A DNA stretch of 64,000 nt, taken from assembly GCA_964459305.1 (NCBI GenBank), contig CAYWNA010000001.1, forward strand, positions 1 through 64,000, read 5' to 3'. The notes beneath the pieces were generated by a model, which was not told the DNA's origin, did not search any database, and saw nothing but the letters and a program-made list of their open reading frames with translations. The translations under genes and the position numbers were made by a program. The stretch is from CAYWNA01 sp964459305. Lineage in GTDB: Bacteria; Planctomycetota; Planctomycetia; Pirellulales; Pirellulaceae. Of this stretch, positions 19,037-28,514 are shown piece by piece (positions within the stretch are counted from its first letter, which is position 1; every line of letters starts with the position of its first letter).

Positions 19037-21205
19037 ATGGACCACGACAGAGATCACCGTTTGCGTGACCTGCACCAAGTCGTGGTCAAACTGCGCAACG
19101 ACCTGCGGTTCACACCGCAGACGGACGGCGGCCGGCCGTACTACGTGGTCGAGGATACTGTTCGATCGAAGTTCTACCGCATCGGCGTTCCGGAATACAC
19201 GTTCATCTCGCTCTTGGACGGAAAAACAACTATCGGCGATGCGATTCGGCTAACGGCAGCCGCACTGGCCGATGACGGCTTTGGCGACGCTGACGCCGCC
19301 GGAATCTGCCGCTGGCTGGTCGATGCCAACCTGGCCCACGCGGCCGATTCGTCGAAACCCAGCCATCTGATCGAGGCTGCAACCGCGGCCCGGCGCCGAA
19401 AAGGCTGGCAGTGGTTCAATCCGATTGTCTTCCGATTACCGCTTCTGTTTCCAGATTCACTGTTCCGGCGTATCGCGCCCTGGCTCGCCTGGATCTACTC
19501 GCGCCCGGCGGTCCTCGCATGGTGTGCGCTCGTTGCCATGGCCGGATACGAAATTCGTGCCAATTGGGGTCTATTCGTCGCTTCGTCACAGCGAGTCCTC
19601 ACGCCCGGCAACTGGCTCTGGCTGGCCTTGTGCTGGCTGGGATTGAAGCTCTTGCACGAAACGTCACACGGCTTGGTCTGTAAGAAATACAAAGGTGCAG
19701 TTCGCGAGATGGGCGTGCTGCTGATCCTGTTCGCACCGATCGCGTACGTCGATGTGACCTCGTCGTGGCGATTCCGTTCGAAATGGCAGCGCATCTTCAC
19801 GGCAACCGCCGGCATGTACATCGAGTTAGCAGTAGCCGCCGCAGCCGTGCTGTTTTGGAGCCACACCGAGCGAGGATCGCTGAACCAGCTCTGTTTCAAC
19901 ATTGCCACCATGGCCAGTGTGACCACAGTCCTGTTCAATGCCAACCCGCTGATGCGATTTGACGGCTACTACATCCTTTCCGATCTCTTGGGCATCCAGA
20001 ACTTGTACACCAGTGGTCAGCAGTACCTTCGCTACTTAGGCCGCCGTTATCTCCTTGGGGTCAAGACGTCTTTGCCAAACTGGTCACGCGCGGCCGGAGC
20101 GATCATTCGAGTCTACGGCATCGCGGCCTTCTGCTGGCGGATTGTCGTGTGTGCCGGCCTGCTGCTGGCCGCCGCCATGTTGTTTCATGGAGCCGGTATC
20201 GTGTTGGCGGTTCTGGCAGCAGTGGTCTGGCTTGGCCTACCGTTGTTTCGCCTCGCGAAATACCTACTGCGCAAACACCCCGGCACACAGCCAAATCGCC
20301 TCCGCTTCGCGCTTGTGACAGCGAGCGGAGTGGCTGTGGGGGCCGTCGTTTCGATGAACGTCCCATGGCCCGGGGCCGCGCGCGCGCCAGCGTCCGTCGA
20401 ATATGCACCGCTGGCAGTAATTCGCACCGACAGTGCAGGATTCGTGCGCGACGTTCTGGTCCGAGACGGTCAGTTCATCGAGAAGGGACAAGTGCTGGCC
20501 GTCCTGGCCAACGACGAACTGAAAACTCAACTGGCCGACCTGGATCTGAGAATCGAACAGTCGAAAATCAGGAGTCGTCAGCACCAGAAGAATCAGGAAA
20601 TGGCCGTATTCCAAGTAGAATCCGCGGCGCGAGAGGCGCTGGAGAAGCAGCGAGACGAAGTGCGCATCCAGGTCGAACAGTTAACCATGCGCGCACCCAA
20701 TGCCGGAAGCGTCATAGGCCGGAGTCTGGAGACACTGCGTGGCGTCTACCTCGAAGAGGGCGACAAGCTGCTGGAAATCGGCAGCGACGAGCAAAAGGAG
20801 ATTCGCGTTTCGATCGCCCAAGACGACCTAGACCGTTTCCTGGGCCGAGTCGGCAACTCCATCGACGTGAGCCTGCCCGGACACGATTCGCTTGCCTGCA
20901 CGCTGACGAAGATCTCTCCCCGCGCCGCCCTGGAACCAGAAAACGTCGCGTTGTGCGCCCCGCTCGGTGGACCGCTAACCGTATGCCGCAAGGAAACCTC
21001 TGCCGACACCAACGACGGCGCCCAATTCGAATTCCTCGCACCCCGATTCACCGGCTTCGTCCAATTGGACCGCAGCCAAAGCGAACGCCTCCGCGCCGGC
21101 CAAACCGGCACAGTGTCGTTCGGCGGCTGCAACAAAGCAATCGGACCACATCTATATCATCTGCTCACGCGCTGGGTGCAAAGGCGACTGCAACGCTCCG
21201 GCTAG
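19037..21205 (+). CDS. PqqD-like / M50 zinc metalloprotease / HlyD fusion protein
   Basis: This 722-residue protein has three parts. An N-terminal PqqD-like winged helix (about 10-100, YYVVEDTVRSKFYRIG) comes first. It is followed by a multi-pass membrane M50 (site-2-protease-like) domain with zinc motif H207-E-T-S-H211 and second motif N303-P-L-M-R-F-D309-G-Y. The C-terminus (about 430-722) is a HlyD-type adaptor with lipoyl halves (VLVRDGQFIEKGQVLAVL; MRAPNAGSVIGRS). Related fusions are annotated as putative peptide zinc metalloproteases in peptide export loci. The active-site His/Glu and the NP...DG motif are intact, so proteolysis is plausible. It starts directly after the preceding stop codon and ends 12 nt before a convergent gene. 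Confidence 0.87.
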   Translation: MDHDRDHRLRDLHQVVVKLRNDLRFTPQTDGGRPYYVVEDTVRSKFYRIGVPEYTFISLLDGKTTIGDAIRLTAAALADDGFGDADAAGICRWLVDANLAHAADSSKPSHLIEAATAARRRKGWQWFNPIVFRLPLLFPDSLFRRIAPWLAWIYSRPAVLAWCALVAMAGYEIRANWGLFVASSQRVLTPGNWLWLALCWLGLKLLHETSHGLVCKKYKGAVREMGVLLILFAPIAYVDVTSSWRFRSKWQRIFTATAGMYIELAVAAAAVLFWSHTERGSLNQLCFNIATMASVTTVLFNANPLMRFDGYYILSDLLGIQNLYTSGQQYLRYLGRRYLLGVKTSLPNWSRAAGAIIRVYGIAAFCWRIVVCAGLLLAAAMLFHGAGIVLAVLAAVVWLGLPLFRLAKYLLRKHPGTQPNRLRFALVTASGVAVGAVVSMNVPWPGAARAPASVEYAPLAVIRTDSAGFVRDVLVRDGQFIEKGQVLAVLANDELKTQLADLDLRIEQSKIRSRQHQKNQEMAVFQVESAAREALEKQRDEVRIQVEQLTMRAPNAGSVIGRSLETLRGVYLEEGDKLLEIGSDEQKEIRVSIAQDDLDRFLGRVGNSIDVSLPGHDSLACTLTKISPRAALEPENVALCAPLGGPLTVCRKETSADTNDGAQFEFLAPRFTGFVQLDRSQSERLRAGQTGTVSFGGCNKAIGPHLYHLLTRWVQRRLQRSG

Positions 21206-21217
21206 TCCATCTCGTCG

Positions 21218-23413
21218 CTATTCGGCATCCGTGCGTTGCGAAGCAGGGCGTTGATCGACTTGCTGGATTTTCGTGCCCGTGTCTTTGAAATCGACGTTCA
21301 CCAAGTAATCGCCGACGCGGCAAACGGCTGCGTGGCCGTCGACTCTGAAATCTACGCGCCGGACCCACTCTGCCGTCTCGGCCGCCGGTTGGTTGAGCAA
21401 GGTCACGATGCAGGCCCAGTCGCCCAGGTCGATAAGGCTAACCGGATCGCAGTCGCCAATCAGACTGAACCACTCCTGTAGCTTGGGAACCCGACCGGAG
21501 CCTTTTGCTAGATCATGGTATCGCACGATATTGTCGCGCCCTTCGGGGCGGCACACAACGTATCCCACGCGGTCGCCAACGTTTAGCCAGTCCGTATTCC
21601 ACTCGTGCACTTCTGCCTCGCCGCCGACGCCGACAAGCCGCCGCGAGCCAAAGCGGCCGTAGAACGTGCGTTCATTTGTGGCGATGTCGTATTCGTGTCC
21701 AACGATGCCGGTCTGGCGCGACGTGATACGAAAGCCTTTCTCGGATGTAAGCCGTTCGACGTAGACGGTCGTGTCGTTCGGAAGCGAAGCGAAAGAAAAG
21801 TCGTGCGCGACCTGTCCGTCGATACGACTCAACGTTCCGGTCACTGTGAAACGATCAGAGCCGACCGCGTGGTTAAGTTTGGCCATACGGGCATTGCGTT
21901 TGGATGGTTCCTTGCCATTGATCCGTCCCAGATACGAAGCGAAATGCGGCCAAACGATCCAGTTGCCATTTTTGGGCAGTGCAAGCGCGATACGTTTGGG
22001 TCCCCAGGTGAAAGAGGCGAATTTGGTGGGCGTACGGTGGAGAATTGCCTTGGCATGGGGCAAGTATCTCACACCGGTTTGGTCGAGGTCGAATTCGTGT
22101 TCGTCAAGCGGCGAAGCCCCTTCGCCTGAAGTTGTGTGGGCGAGATAGCAGGCGATCAATCGGGTGGCGCAAAGGCCGCCAAATTCCAGATCCCGCCGCA
22201 CGTTGTAGTAGCCGCCTTCGGTCTGTTGGATTTGCCGCAGCCAGTCCAGGGCGGTAATTTCCAAGAATGCCGCCCGCCGGTCGTTTGCAAGAACACCCAT
22301 CACCGCATAGATCACGATGTCGGTGGCCTGGGAGTGGTAGATTTTCCAGTCGTTGCCGGCAAAGTAGACCGGCGAACCGTCCCACGCCGAACAGGCCAGG
22401 AGCACGTCGAATGCATCGGGCGCATGATGGAGACAGGCGCGGGGCACCTGGCTGTTTGTCGCCATGTAGTGGCCTGCACTTTCCATCAACATCGCAACGG
22501 TCGTTTTCAGGTACCCTACGTGCACCAGCCCGTGGTTTTCGACGGTGAAGTCTGGGTGAGCGTTCACCGAAGTCACCCACTGGCGAATCGGGCGATCGAA
22601 GTCGCTTAATGTGTCGTCATCCTGGTCGGCCGCAACGGACAGACTGTTGTACATGTATCGTCGGGCGGCCTCGTCCCACCTCCACGCGCGAGGGTGAGCG
22701 GGCATCATATTGGCTGCCAGAGCCAGCAGCGTCGAGTTCCACGCGTTCTCTTCGGCGCCCGTGTCGCCAAACTCGCTGCTCTTGGGCCGCGTGGAAAGGA
22801 AACGATCAGCTTCGAATTCGATCATTCGAACGATAGACAGCTTCATTTCGTCGTCCAAGTGAGGCCAAAGAAGCCAGCCTGCCATACCAGCCGCCCGCGC
22901 CCACATCGCCGATTGCCACTGGTTCCCCCATGGCTTGCCATCCAGACATGTTCCGCCGCCGGTCACATGGGCTTGCGTCAAATAGCGAAGCGCGGCGATG
23001 GTATCCTGACGAAAGTGCGCGCATGCTGTCTTGTCCGGCGCGTCTGGTGGAGACTGAACCTCGCTCAACAAAGCATTGACCATCGCCGCATAAGTGATTG
23101 GGCGAACGTCGTCCTCTCTGTGTCCGCCGCGGCCGTAATAACCCCAATCGGAATGCCCTGGTACGGCCTGAAATCGCTTCGCAAGAATGCCGCCCCACTG
23201 GTGAATGGACTCGTAGTATCCTTGCATCAACTTTCGCTCGCGTGGACTCTTCGGCTCGGCCTCGAACACATCAACCGGCAAGGGGCGGATCGAGGTCAAA
23301 ACTGCCGTCTCGACTTCGGCCGAAGAGGCAACCGGCTCTGAGGCGATCGCCGCACTGCAGAGAAGCAAGCCTGCCAAAAGGACCTCAAGAAAACGATCGG
23401 CGAAGTAATACAT
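21218..23413 (-). CDS. Secreted heparinase/alginate-lyase-like protein (putative)
   Basis: This is a secreted protein of about 731 residues with a signal peptide (FLEVLLAGLLLCSAAIASEP). The first ~400 residues are helix-rich with repeated W/H patterns (SAMWARAAGMAGWLLWPHLDD; GLVHVGYLKTTVAMLM) typical of an alpha/alpha toroid. The second half is beta-rich (FTVTGTLSRIDGQVAHDFSF). This layout resembles chondroitin AC/alginate/heparinase-type polysaccharide lyases, but I cannot point to a verified catalytic set. I chose the ATG at 23413 because GAAAAGGG lies 7 nt upstream; a frame continues to an ATG at 23443. It lies downstream of, and on the same strand as, a GH38-like gene, which suggests a shared role in glycan degradation. 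Confidence 0.6.
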   Translation of the reverse strand: MYYFADRFLEVLLAGLLLCSAAIASEPVASSAEVETAVLTSIRPLPVDVFEAEPKSPRERKLMQGYYESIHQWGGILAKRFQAVPGHSDWGYYGRGGHREDDVRPITYAAMVNALLSEVQSPPDAPDKTACAHFRQDTIAALRYLTQAHVTGGGTCLDGKPWGNQWQSAMWARAAGMAGWLLWPHLDDEMKLSIVRMIEFEADRFLSTRPKSSEFGDTGAEENAWNSTLLALAANMMPAHPRAWRWDEAARRYMYNSLSVAADQDDDTLSDFDRPIRQWVTSVNAHPDFTVENHGLVHVGYLKTTVAMLMESAGHYMATNSQVPRACLHHAPDAFDVLLACSAWDGSPVYFAGNDWKIYHSQATDIVIYAVMGVLANDRRAAFLEITALDWLRQIQQTEGGYYNVRRDLEFGGLCATRLIACYLAHTTSGEGASPLDEHEFDLDQTGVRYLPHAKAILHRTPTKFASFTWGPKRIALALPKNGNWIVWPHFASYLGRINGKEPSKRNARMAKLNHAVGSDRFTVTGTLSRIDGQVAHDFSFASLPNDTTVYVERLTSEKGFRITSRQTGIVGHEYDIATNERTFYGRFGSRRLVGVGGEAEVHEWNTDWLNVGDRVGYVVCRPEGRDNIVRYHDLAKGSGRVPKLQEWFSLIGDCDPVSLIDLGDWACIVTLLNQPAAETAEWVRRVDFRVDGHAAVCRVGDYLVNVDFKDTGTKIQQVDQRPASQRTDAE

Positions 23414-23494
23414 CACGATACCCTTTTCTGTGACCGCGATCACATTGCGTCAGAGTCCAACTCGGTAATACTTGCGCGCCGTGCGCGCATCTTT

Positions 23495-23528
23495 GTAGGG
23501 TGGGCCAAGTCTTCGCGGCCCACCCTAC
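23495..23528. repeat. REP-like hairpin between the GH38 and lyase-like genes
   Basis: A perfect 12-bp inverted repeat (GTAGGGTGGGCC ... GGCCCACCCTAC) surrounds a 10-nt loop. A second smaller palindrome, TGCGCGC-CGT-GCGCGCA, lies just before it (about 23473-23489). There is no T-tract, so it is not a standard intrinsic terminator. It sits in the 195-nt gap between two genes of the same direction and could be a mobile REP-type element or affect mRNA stability. Confidence 0.65.
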
Positions 23529-23608
23529 CTGTCTGCCTGCTTGGCTGTACGTCTAAACCCTTCCCGCTATGTCGCGCTAAACTCGGTGTATGCATCGGCT
23601 CTGCTGTA

Positions 23609-26600
23609 CTATTCCTGCTGTGGTCCTAGCTCCGCCCGGAGTGTCACGATGCCGCTGGGCGGAATCTGGATCGGCTGGGTGATCGGTTCGCCCGGCTTCT
23701 CGAACGGACTGCTGAGCGAAACACGTGTGGGTTTGGGGTCGATCCAGTTGACGCGGGCCGCAGCGGGTTTTTCGCCAGCGTTGACGAGTCGCAACAGCAG
23801 GGCTCGTCCGTCCATGGTGGGCTTCAGCAATGTGACGATCACCTCGTCCGGTTCGACTCGCAGCATCGACTTGCGAAGCGGCGATTGTGGATCGGCGGGC
23901 ACGACCACCAGCGGTTGGCTCTGTTCGATTCCGAATCGTGCTGCTGCCGCCGAATCGAAAGAACCGTGCGGACGCAACGAATAGCGAAACCGTGCGGCTC
24001 CCTCTTGGCTCGCCTTGTAGTTGGTCTCCCAGTAGTTGTTCATCACGTAGGAGTAGAACGTCTGGGTAGGCTTGATGTGCCGTATCCATCCGTCGGTGCG
24101 AAGCGGGCCGGGCACGTCCACGGTGATCGCGCCCACTTCGACCAACGGCGCATCGGCAGTGGCCCAGGTCAACCCGAAATCATCGTTTGACACGTCCAAC
24201 CAGCGGCCTATGGTGAAGTAATTCTTGCAGGCGCCTGGTAGCTGGTCCTGCTCTGGGCGGATGACTGCCCACGGGATGTCCATGTGCATTACACCGCCGG
24301 GTACGTTCGGGGCAAAACCAAAGTGGACGGATTCCGGTGTGCGAACCTGCGTCTTGTCGACGACATTGGTCAAGTCCACTTGCGGTGCGCCGTCCACCAC
24401 GCGAAGATGTCGAACTAGCTTGTGGCAGCCCGGCGCGTCGCACTCGACGGCAAGCGAGGCGACCAACGGTCCACGGTCAACGACACGGATTGTGGCCGGC
24501 CCAGCCGCTTCGGGATCCTTCGGATCTCGCCCGGCGACGTAGGAGTACCCGTTCAGGCCGACATCGCCCTTGCCGGCGAGGTCAACGTTGGCACCAGCCC
24601 ATGTCAAACTGGCAATGGCTCCGGTCTTCTCGTCCACCTGGATGCGGATATCGCGATTTCTGAGCATCGATCCTTCCGCCATGGCGTTTCCCGTGCCGAC
24701 GGCGGCGCCTGGCTCTAGCAGGAATCGCCTCGCACCGAACGGCGGGACGTCTTTTGCCAAAAATGCTAACTGTCCACCAGCCAATCGCTGGGACGGAATA
24801 GCCTGGCCGTCGGGCGTTTTCACGACATTTCCGGCGACGGCCATCTCGTCGGGCAATATCACCAAGTCGGTGCGCGGCCAAGAGCACGTGTTGTAGACGT
24901 CAAAAGCGACCGCCTTCTCGGCGCTGCTGCGTACGCCGGCTACGGCCGCAGAAAGCAGATCATGGGATTTCTTGTCGGCGTCGACTGCGAACGCCTGTTT
25001 GATCTTCCACTGGTCCAGTGTGAACTGACTGTCCGGCTGGCTAATGCTGCAATGCGCGCCCCACGTGTGCTCGTTGTAGAGGATCACGTCGCGCCACGCC
25101 CCGTACAGCTCCGTGTCTGGGTAGGCTGCCGGTCCAAGCATCGCCCAGATCGCCTCGGCCTGGACGAGTCGTTCCGCGGCGTTGCGCGCGAGCGCCGTTT
25201 CGCGGGCCGACGACGCCGCGCCGTCCTCCCAGTAGGGCGTGAAATCACCGCGGACCTCTGGCAGCTGCTCGCCGTAGCGGCCTTCGAACTCGTGCATCAA
25301 TTCGCTGTTGGTCGCGATCACCATCCTCGGCCAGGCGTACTTGGCGTTCCACTGCTTGACGAACTCAGGCAGGTCGGGATCGGGCGGGCCGTTGTCGCCC
25401 GCGATGCTGTAGCGAACCTGGACCATATCGTACGGATAGTCCCCATCGGCCAACTCATCGAGATACTCGAAGAACGCCTGCGTCTTGACGCCCTTGATGG
25501 TTCCCATCAGCCCCGGATGAAACCAACTGTAGGCGTGACCCGCCATCCAGCAGAGCACCTTCTCTCGGCCTGACGGCGAGGTCCAGTAGAACGGCCGGTC
25601 GCCCCATTCGTCCAGGGTGAAGCCGATCCGGTGGATATGGTTCGGACCAATGGAAAAGTACTTGACGCCACTGTGAGCCAAGGCTGGGACGATTCCCCAC
25701 GTGTAGCCCGGCACATCGCTAATCATCGCCGTATCGATCGTTAGATCATGTTCTGCGGCGACCCGCCGGGCGCAGTCGGTTAGCCGAAACAGCTCTTCGG
25801 GCCGGCAAAGTCCCGTCAACTCGTTGCCGTACAGCGCGTCCAGCCCGATCCAACCACGGCGGACCGCATCGATGAACTCGGTCCGTTTGTCTGGAGAAGC
25901 CTGTTTCAAGTAACTATCGACCGCCCACATCACTTCGGCGTTCCATTTGAACCGAGCGCCGGGCGGGTAGTCGGCCGTGCGGCGTGCCAGCGCTACAGCT
26001 TCGTCCAGGTACTGCCACTGCTTGCGTTCCACTTCCGTCTGCACGTGCGTGTAACCGATGTCGTTGTGTGAATGAGGCAGGAACCAGAGCTCCCAATGCC
26101 GGACCGGCCGAAGGACAACGTTCCCGCTGACCGTGTGGCCGGCAATCTTGATGGTGACATCGATCGGCGTCTCTCGCTGGACGGCCGGCAGCGGCGGCAC
26201 CTCGACTACGTGTGTGCCCAGGCTGAGTTTCACAGCCACGGGTTCTGAATCCGCGATTTGGACCGTGGCGTCGACCGTCTCCGCATACGGATAACGGACG
26301 GCCACTTCGATCGGCTGCACCAATCGGCCCTCGTCGCGAAGCAGGGCCGGAACACCATGGCATTGGACTTCGACGCGGTTTGGAGCCGGTTCGGGCGGTG
26401 CCGCTGCGAAAAAGCTGATGTCCGCCCCGCCGACCGTGCCGTAGCGTTTCGGCCCCAGCGCAGTGACTTGCCAACGGACGTAACGAGCCGTGACCGGCGC
26501 GAAAGCAACGTTTGTTGTGCCGCCTCGCGTATTGGCGTGCGCCACGTCGACAGTCCCCAAGACACTCTTGAAATCGGTGGCGCCACTGAAGGTAAGCCGC

Positions 26601-26926
26601 GACGTGGCCACCGTTGCGGGGTCCGCGCGATCGACGTGGTGCAGGCCGGCGATCGGTACCGCCCGACCGAAATCAAAATCGATGAACGTCTCGGTCCCTT
26701 TGCTGGCCGACGAGTACTCGGTGCGGACATTTCCATCTGCGATGTTGGCCACCTCGTACCGGCCGCCAGGATAGGCGACACTGCCGGCGACGATTTTCGG
26801 CCGCAATTCCATTAATGGCGTGAACTGAGCCGAGTGATCAGCGGCCGGCTCGCCCGCCGCCGAGAGGTGCTGCCCGGTCGCCATCAGAACGATAGCTCCC
26901 AGAATACAGAGACAGTGACGTTTCAC
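23609..26926 (-). CDS. Secreted GH38-like alpha-mannosidase with N-terminal discoidin-like domain
   Basis: This 1105-residue protein has a signal peptide (residues 1-24). It is followed by an F5/8-type C (discoidin-like) region at about 45-175 (NIADGNVRTEYSS; ARYVRWQVTALG). A GH38 N-terminal catalytic domain begins at LWFLPHSHNDIGYTHVQ (H285/H287/D289), where GH38 enzymes bind their metal ion. The segment DTAMISDVPGYTWG likely holds the catalytic Asp. The C-terminal half is beta-rich and matches the GH38 middle and C-terminal sandwich region (GPLVASLAVEC; LRTDGWIRHIKP). It would hydrolyse alpha-mannosides in the periplasm or outside the cell. The start is a GTG preceded by a strong AGGAGG 8 nt upstream. 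Exact linkage specificity cannot be read from the sequence. Confidence 0.85.
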   Translation of the reverse strand: MKRHCLCILGAIVLMATGQHLSAAGEPAADHSAQFTPLMELRPKIVAGSVAYPGGRYEVANIADGNVRTEYSSASKGTETFIDFDFGRAVPIAGLHHVDRADPATVATSRLTFSGATDFKSVLGTVDVAHANTRGGTTNVAFAPVTARYVRWQVTALGPKRYGTVGGADISFFAAAPPEPAPNRVEVQCHGVPALLRDEGRLVQPIEVAVRYPYAETVDATVQIADSEPVAVKLSLGTHVVEVPPLPAVQRETPIDVTIKIAGHTVSGNVVLRPVRHWELWFLPHSHNDIGYTHVQTEVERKQWQYLDEAVALARRTADYPPGARFKWNAEVMWAVDSYLKQASPDKRTEFIDAVRRGWIGLDALYGNELTGLCRPEELFRLTDCARRVAAEHDLTIDTAMISDVPGYTWGIVPALAHSGVKYFSIGPNHIHRIGFTLDEWGDRPFYWTSPSGREKVLCWMAGHAYSWFHPGLMGTIKGVKTQAFFEYLDELADGDYPYDMVQVRYSIAGDNGPPDPDLPEFVKQWNAKYAWPRMVIATNSELMHEFEGRYGEQLPEVRGDFTPYWEDGAASSARETALARNAAERLVQAEAIWAMLGPAAYPDTELYGAWRDVILYNEHTWGAHCSISQPDSQFTLDQWKIKQAFAVDADKKSHDLLSAAVAGVRSSAEKAVAFDVYNTCSWPRTDLVILPDEMAVAGNVVKTPDGQAIPSQRLAGGQLAFLAKDVPPFGARRFLLEPGAAVGTGNAMAEGSMLRNRDIRIQVDEKTGAIASLTWAGANVDLAGKGDVGLNGYSYVAGRDPKDPEAAGPATIRVVDRGPLVASLAVECDAPGCHKLVRHLRVVDGAPQVDLTNVVDKTQVRTPESVHFGFAPNVPGGVMHMDIPWAVIRPEQDQLPGACKNYFTIGRWLDVSNDDFGLTWATADAPLVEVGAITVDVPGPLRTDGWIRHIKPTQTFYSYVMNNYWETNYKASQEGAARFRYSLRPHGSFDSAAAARFGIEQSQPLVVVPADPQSPLRKSMLRVEPDEVIVTLLKPTMDGRALLLRLVNAGEKPAAARVNWIDPKPTRVSLSSPFEKPGEPITQPIQIPPSGIVTLRAELGPQQE

Positions 26927-27728
26927 GGTGCGGCCCTCCTTCGGTTCTTCGCGTAGGTTCGATCAGACCAGCCCTATCATAGCGGCCAGCCGTCAGCAGA
27001 GTAGCCGATGCACCCGAAATCAAGAACGTGCCGCATCCTGGCTCCGCTGAATTCCGGCACGTAGCTGAATTCGCAAGAATTCGAAAACATCCGCCGGTCT
27101 GAATTTACAGTAAGTGATTGATGTAGTGTTCTTGTGCTGCAATTCTCGTGTGGACCGCGTCGGTGGCGAAGTAGAGAAAGAACGGTTTCTCCCGGCGAGG
27201 TTGGATGTTGGGTGCTTCCTGATTCGTGGCTATGATTGCTCCGCCTGGTTGCAGAGGCTATCCTAACCTGCCGTGTCGCGGCGAGTTGCGTCGCCGCCTA
27301 CGGGGCGAAAGAATCGGTGGCCCAGGGCACCTCCCCGGGGAAATCGAACGGACGCACGGCTGGCGCCGGCGTACTGGGCGATCTTCCCGTTTTCGCTTAT
27401 TTCCGGGCTCATACGCCGACCACTTTGCGGAATCCTCTGGTGTATCTATGGTGGACGTGCCGCGCGAAGATGCTATGGTGTCTGGTCTTGACTGTTCTCT
27501 TGTAGCTGTTGTCCTTGTTCTGGTCTATTTGGACGCCGTACGGCACTGTATGGAATGTCCCTCACCTCCTGGGGTTTGTATGTGGAGTGGCCGTCCTGCT
27601 CATGATATCGAGTCGAATTTCTATGAAAGGTCGCACTACCGTCGTGAGCTGCTGACGCGAGCAGTTTTCTCGCTTGTTGATTTCCGTTGTCTATCAAATC
27701 ATGAACCAACAGAACTGGGAGATGCGCC
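26927..27728. other. ~800-bp intergenic region with no supported gene
   Basis: This region lies between two divergently oriented genes. Several short overlapping frames exist (for example 27226-27774), but none has a ribosome-binding site, a recognisable domain or consistent composition. The only visible structure is a cluster of three GAATTC palindromes at 27049-27082. Confidence 0.55.
27049..27082. repeat. GAATTC palindrome cluster
   Basis: Three GAATTC palindromes occur within 34 bp. The last two form GAATTC-GCAA-GAATTC at 27067-27082, and CTGAATTC recurs in the first two. The pattern resembles short intergenic repeats; its function is unknown. Confidence 0.4.
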
Positions 27729-28418
27729 ATGGGGATTTTCAAACGCATGCAAGACATCATCTCTGCCAACCTGAACGACATGGTGGAAGAGTTTGAGGAC
27801 CCGGAGAAAATGCTGCGGCAAGCAATTCGGGAAATGGAGGACGCGATCAACCAGGCCAAGCCGGACGTTGCCAAAGCGATGGCCAACCAAAAGACGACTG
27901 CTAAGGAGTTGGCCAACAACGAGAAACAGGTCGAGGTTTGGGCCGAACGAGCCAGCATGGCCGTATCGGAGGGAGACGACGACCTGGCCCGCAAGGCGCT
28001 CGCCCGGAAAAGGGAATACGAGAAGATCGTGGCCGCGCTGCGCGATCAGCACGAGGCGGTCACGGAGGTGAGCGAGGGACTTCGTCGCCAGCTCGAAGGG
28101 ATGCAGGCGAAACTGGCCGAGGCCAAACGCCGTTTGGGAACTCTGGTTGCGCGAAAGAAGGCGGCCGACGTGCGGTCGAAGATCGCTCAGGCCGACTTGA
28201 ACATTGAAATCGACGACGACGCGTTCGCCAAATTCGATCGGCTGACCAAAAAAGTCGAAATGGCTGAGGCGGAAGCAGAAGCCATGGCCGAATTGGCAAA
28301 AGGGGAACGCGAGGCGATCAACCCGGATCCGAAATCCAACGCCGAAGCGTCCGCTGATGACATCGAGATCGAAGCCGAGCTTCTGGACCTGAAGAAGAAG
28401 GCCCAAGGCGGAAAATGA
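27729..28418 (+). CDS. pspA: PspA/IM30 family membrane-stress protein
   Basis: This 229-residue protein is almost entirely alpha-helical and charged, with the standard family start MGIFKRMQDIISANLNDMVEEFEDPEKML and a conserved MEDAI-like segment (about 37-43). PspA/IM30 proteins form ESCRT-III-like oligomers on the inner membrane and protect it against proton leakage; in planctomycetes they may also take part in membrane remodelling (inference). The length is normal for the family. The start has GGGAG 8 nt upstream. It is followed 96 nt later by a membrane Ser/Thr kinase on the same strand; the canonical regulator PspF is not present. Confidence 0.92.
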   Translation: MGIFKRMQDIISANLNDMVEEFEDPEKMLRQAIREMEDAINQAKPDVAKAMANQKTTAKELANNEKQVEVWAERASMAVSEGDDDLARKALARKREYEKIVAALRDQHEAVTEVSEGLRRQLEGMQAKLAEAKRRLGTLVARKKAADVRSKIAQADLNIEIDDDAFAKFDRLTKKVEMAEAEAEAMAELAKGEREAINPDPKSNAEASADDIEIEAELLDLKKKAQGGK

Positions 28419-28514
28419 CGTCACTGACGAACTGCAGCGCCAACGCCATGATTCGGCTTCTGCTCTCTTGGATCTCTGTGTCTTTGCCTCCAAACCGAGA
28501 CCGCATCGGCCGCC

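Noticed and set aside
27226..27774. Open frame of 182 codons before pspA
   Set aside because: It overlaps the pspA start, has no Shine-Dalgarno sequence, no homology that I recognise and several competing frames.
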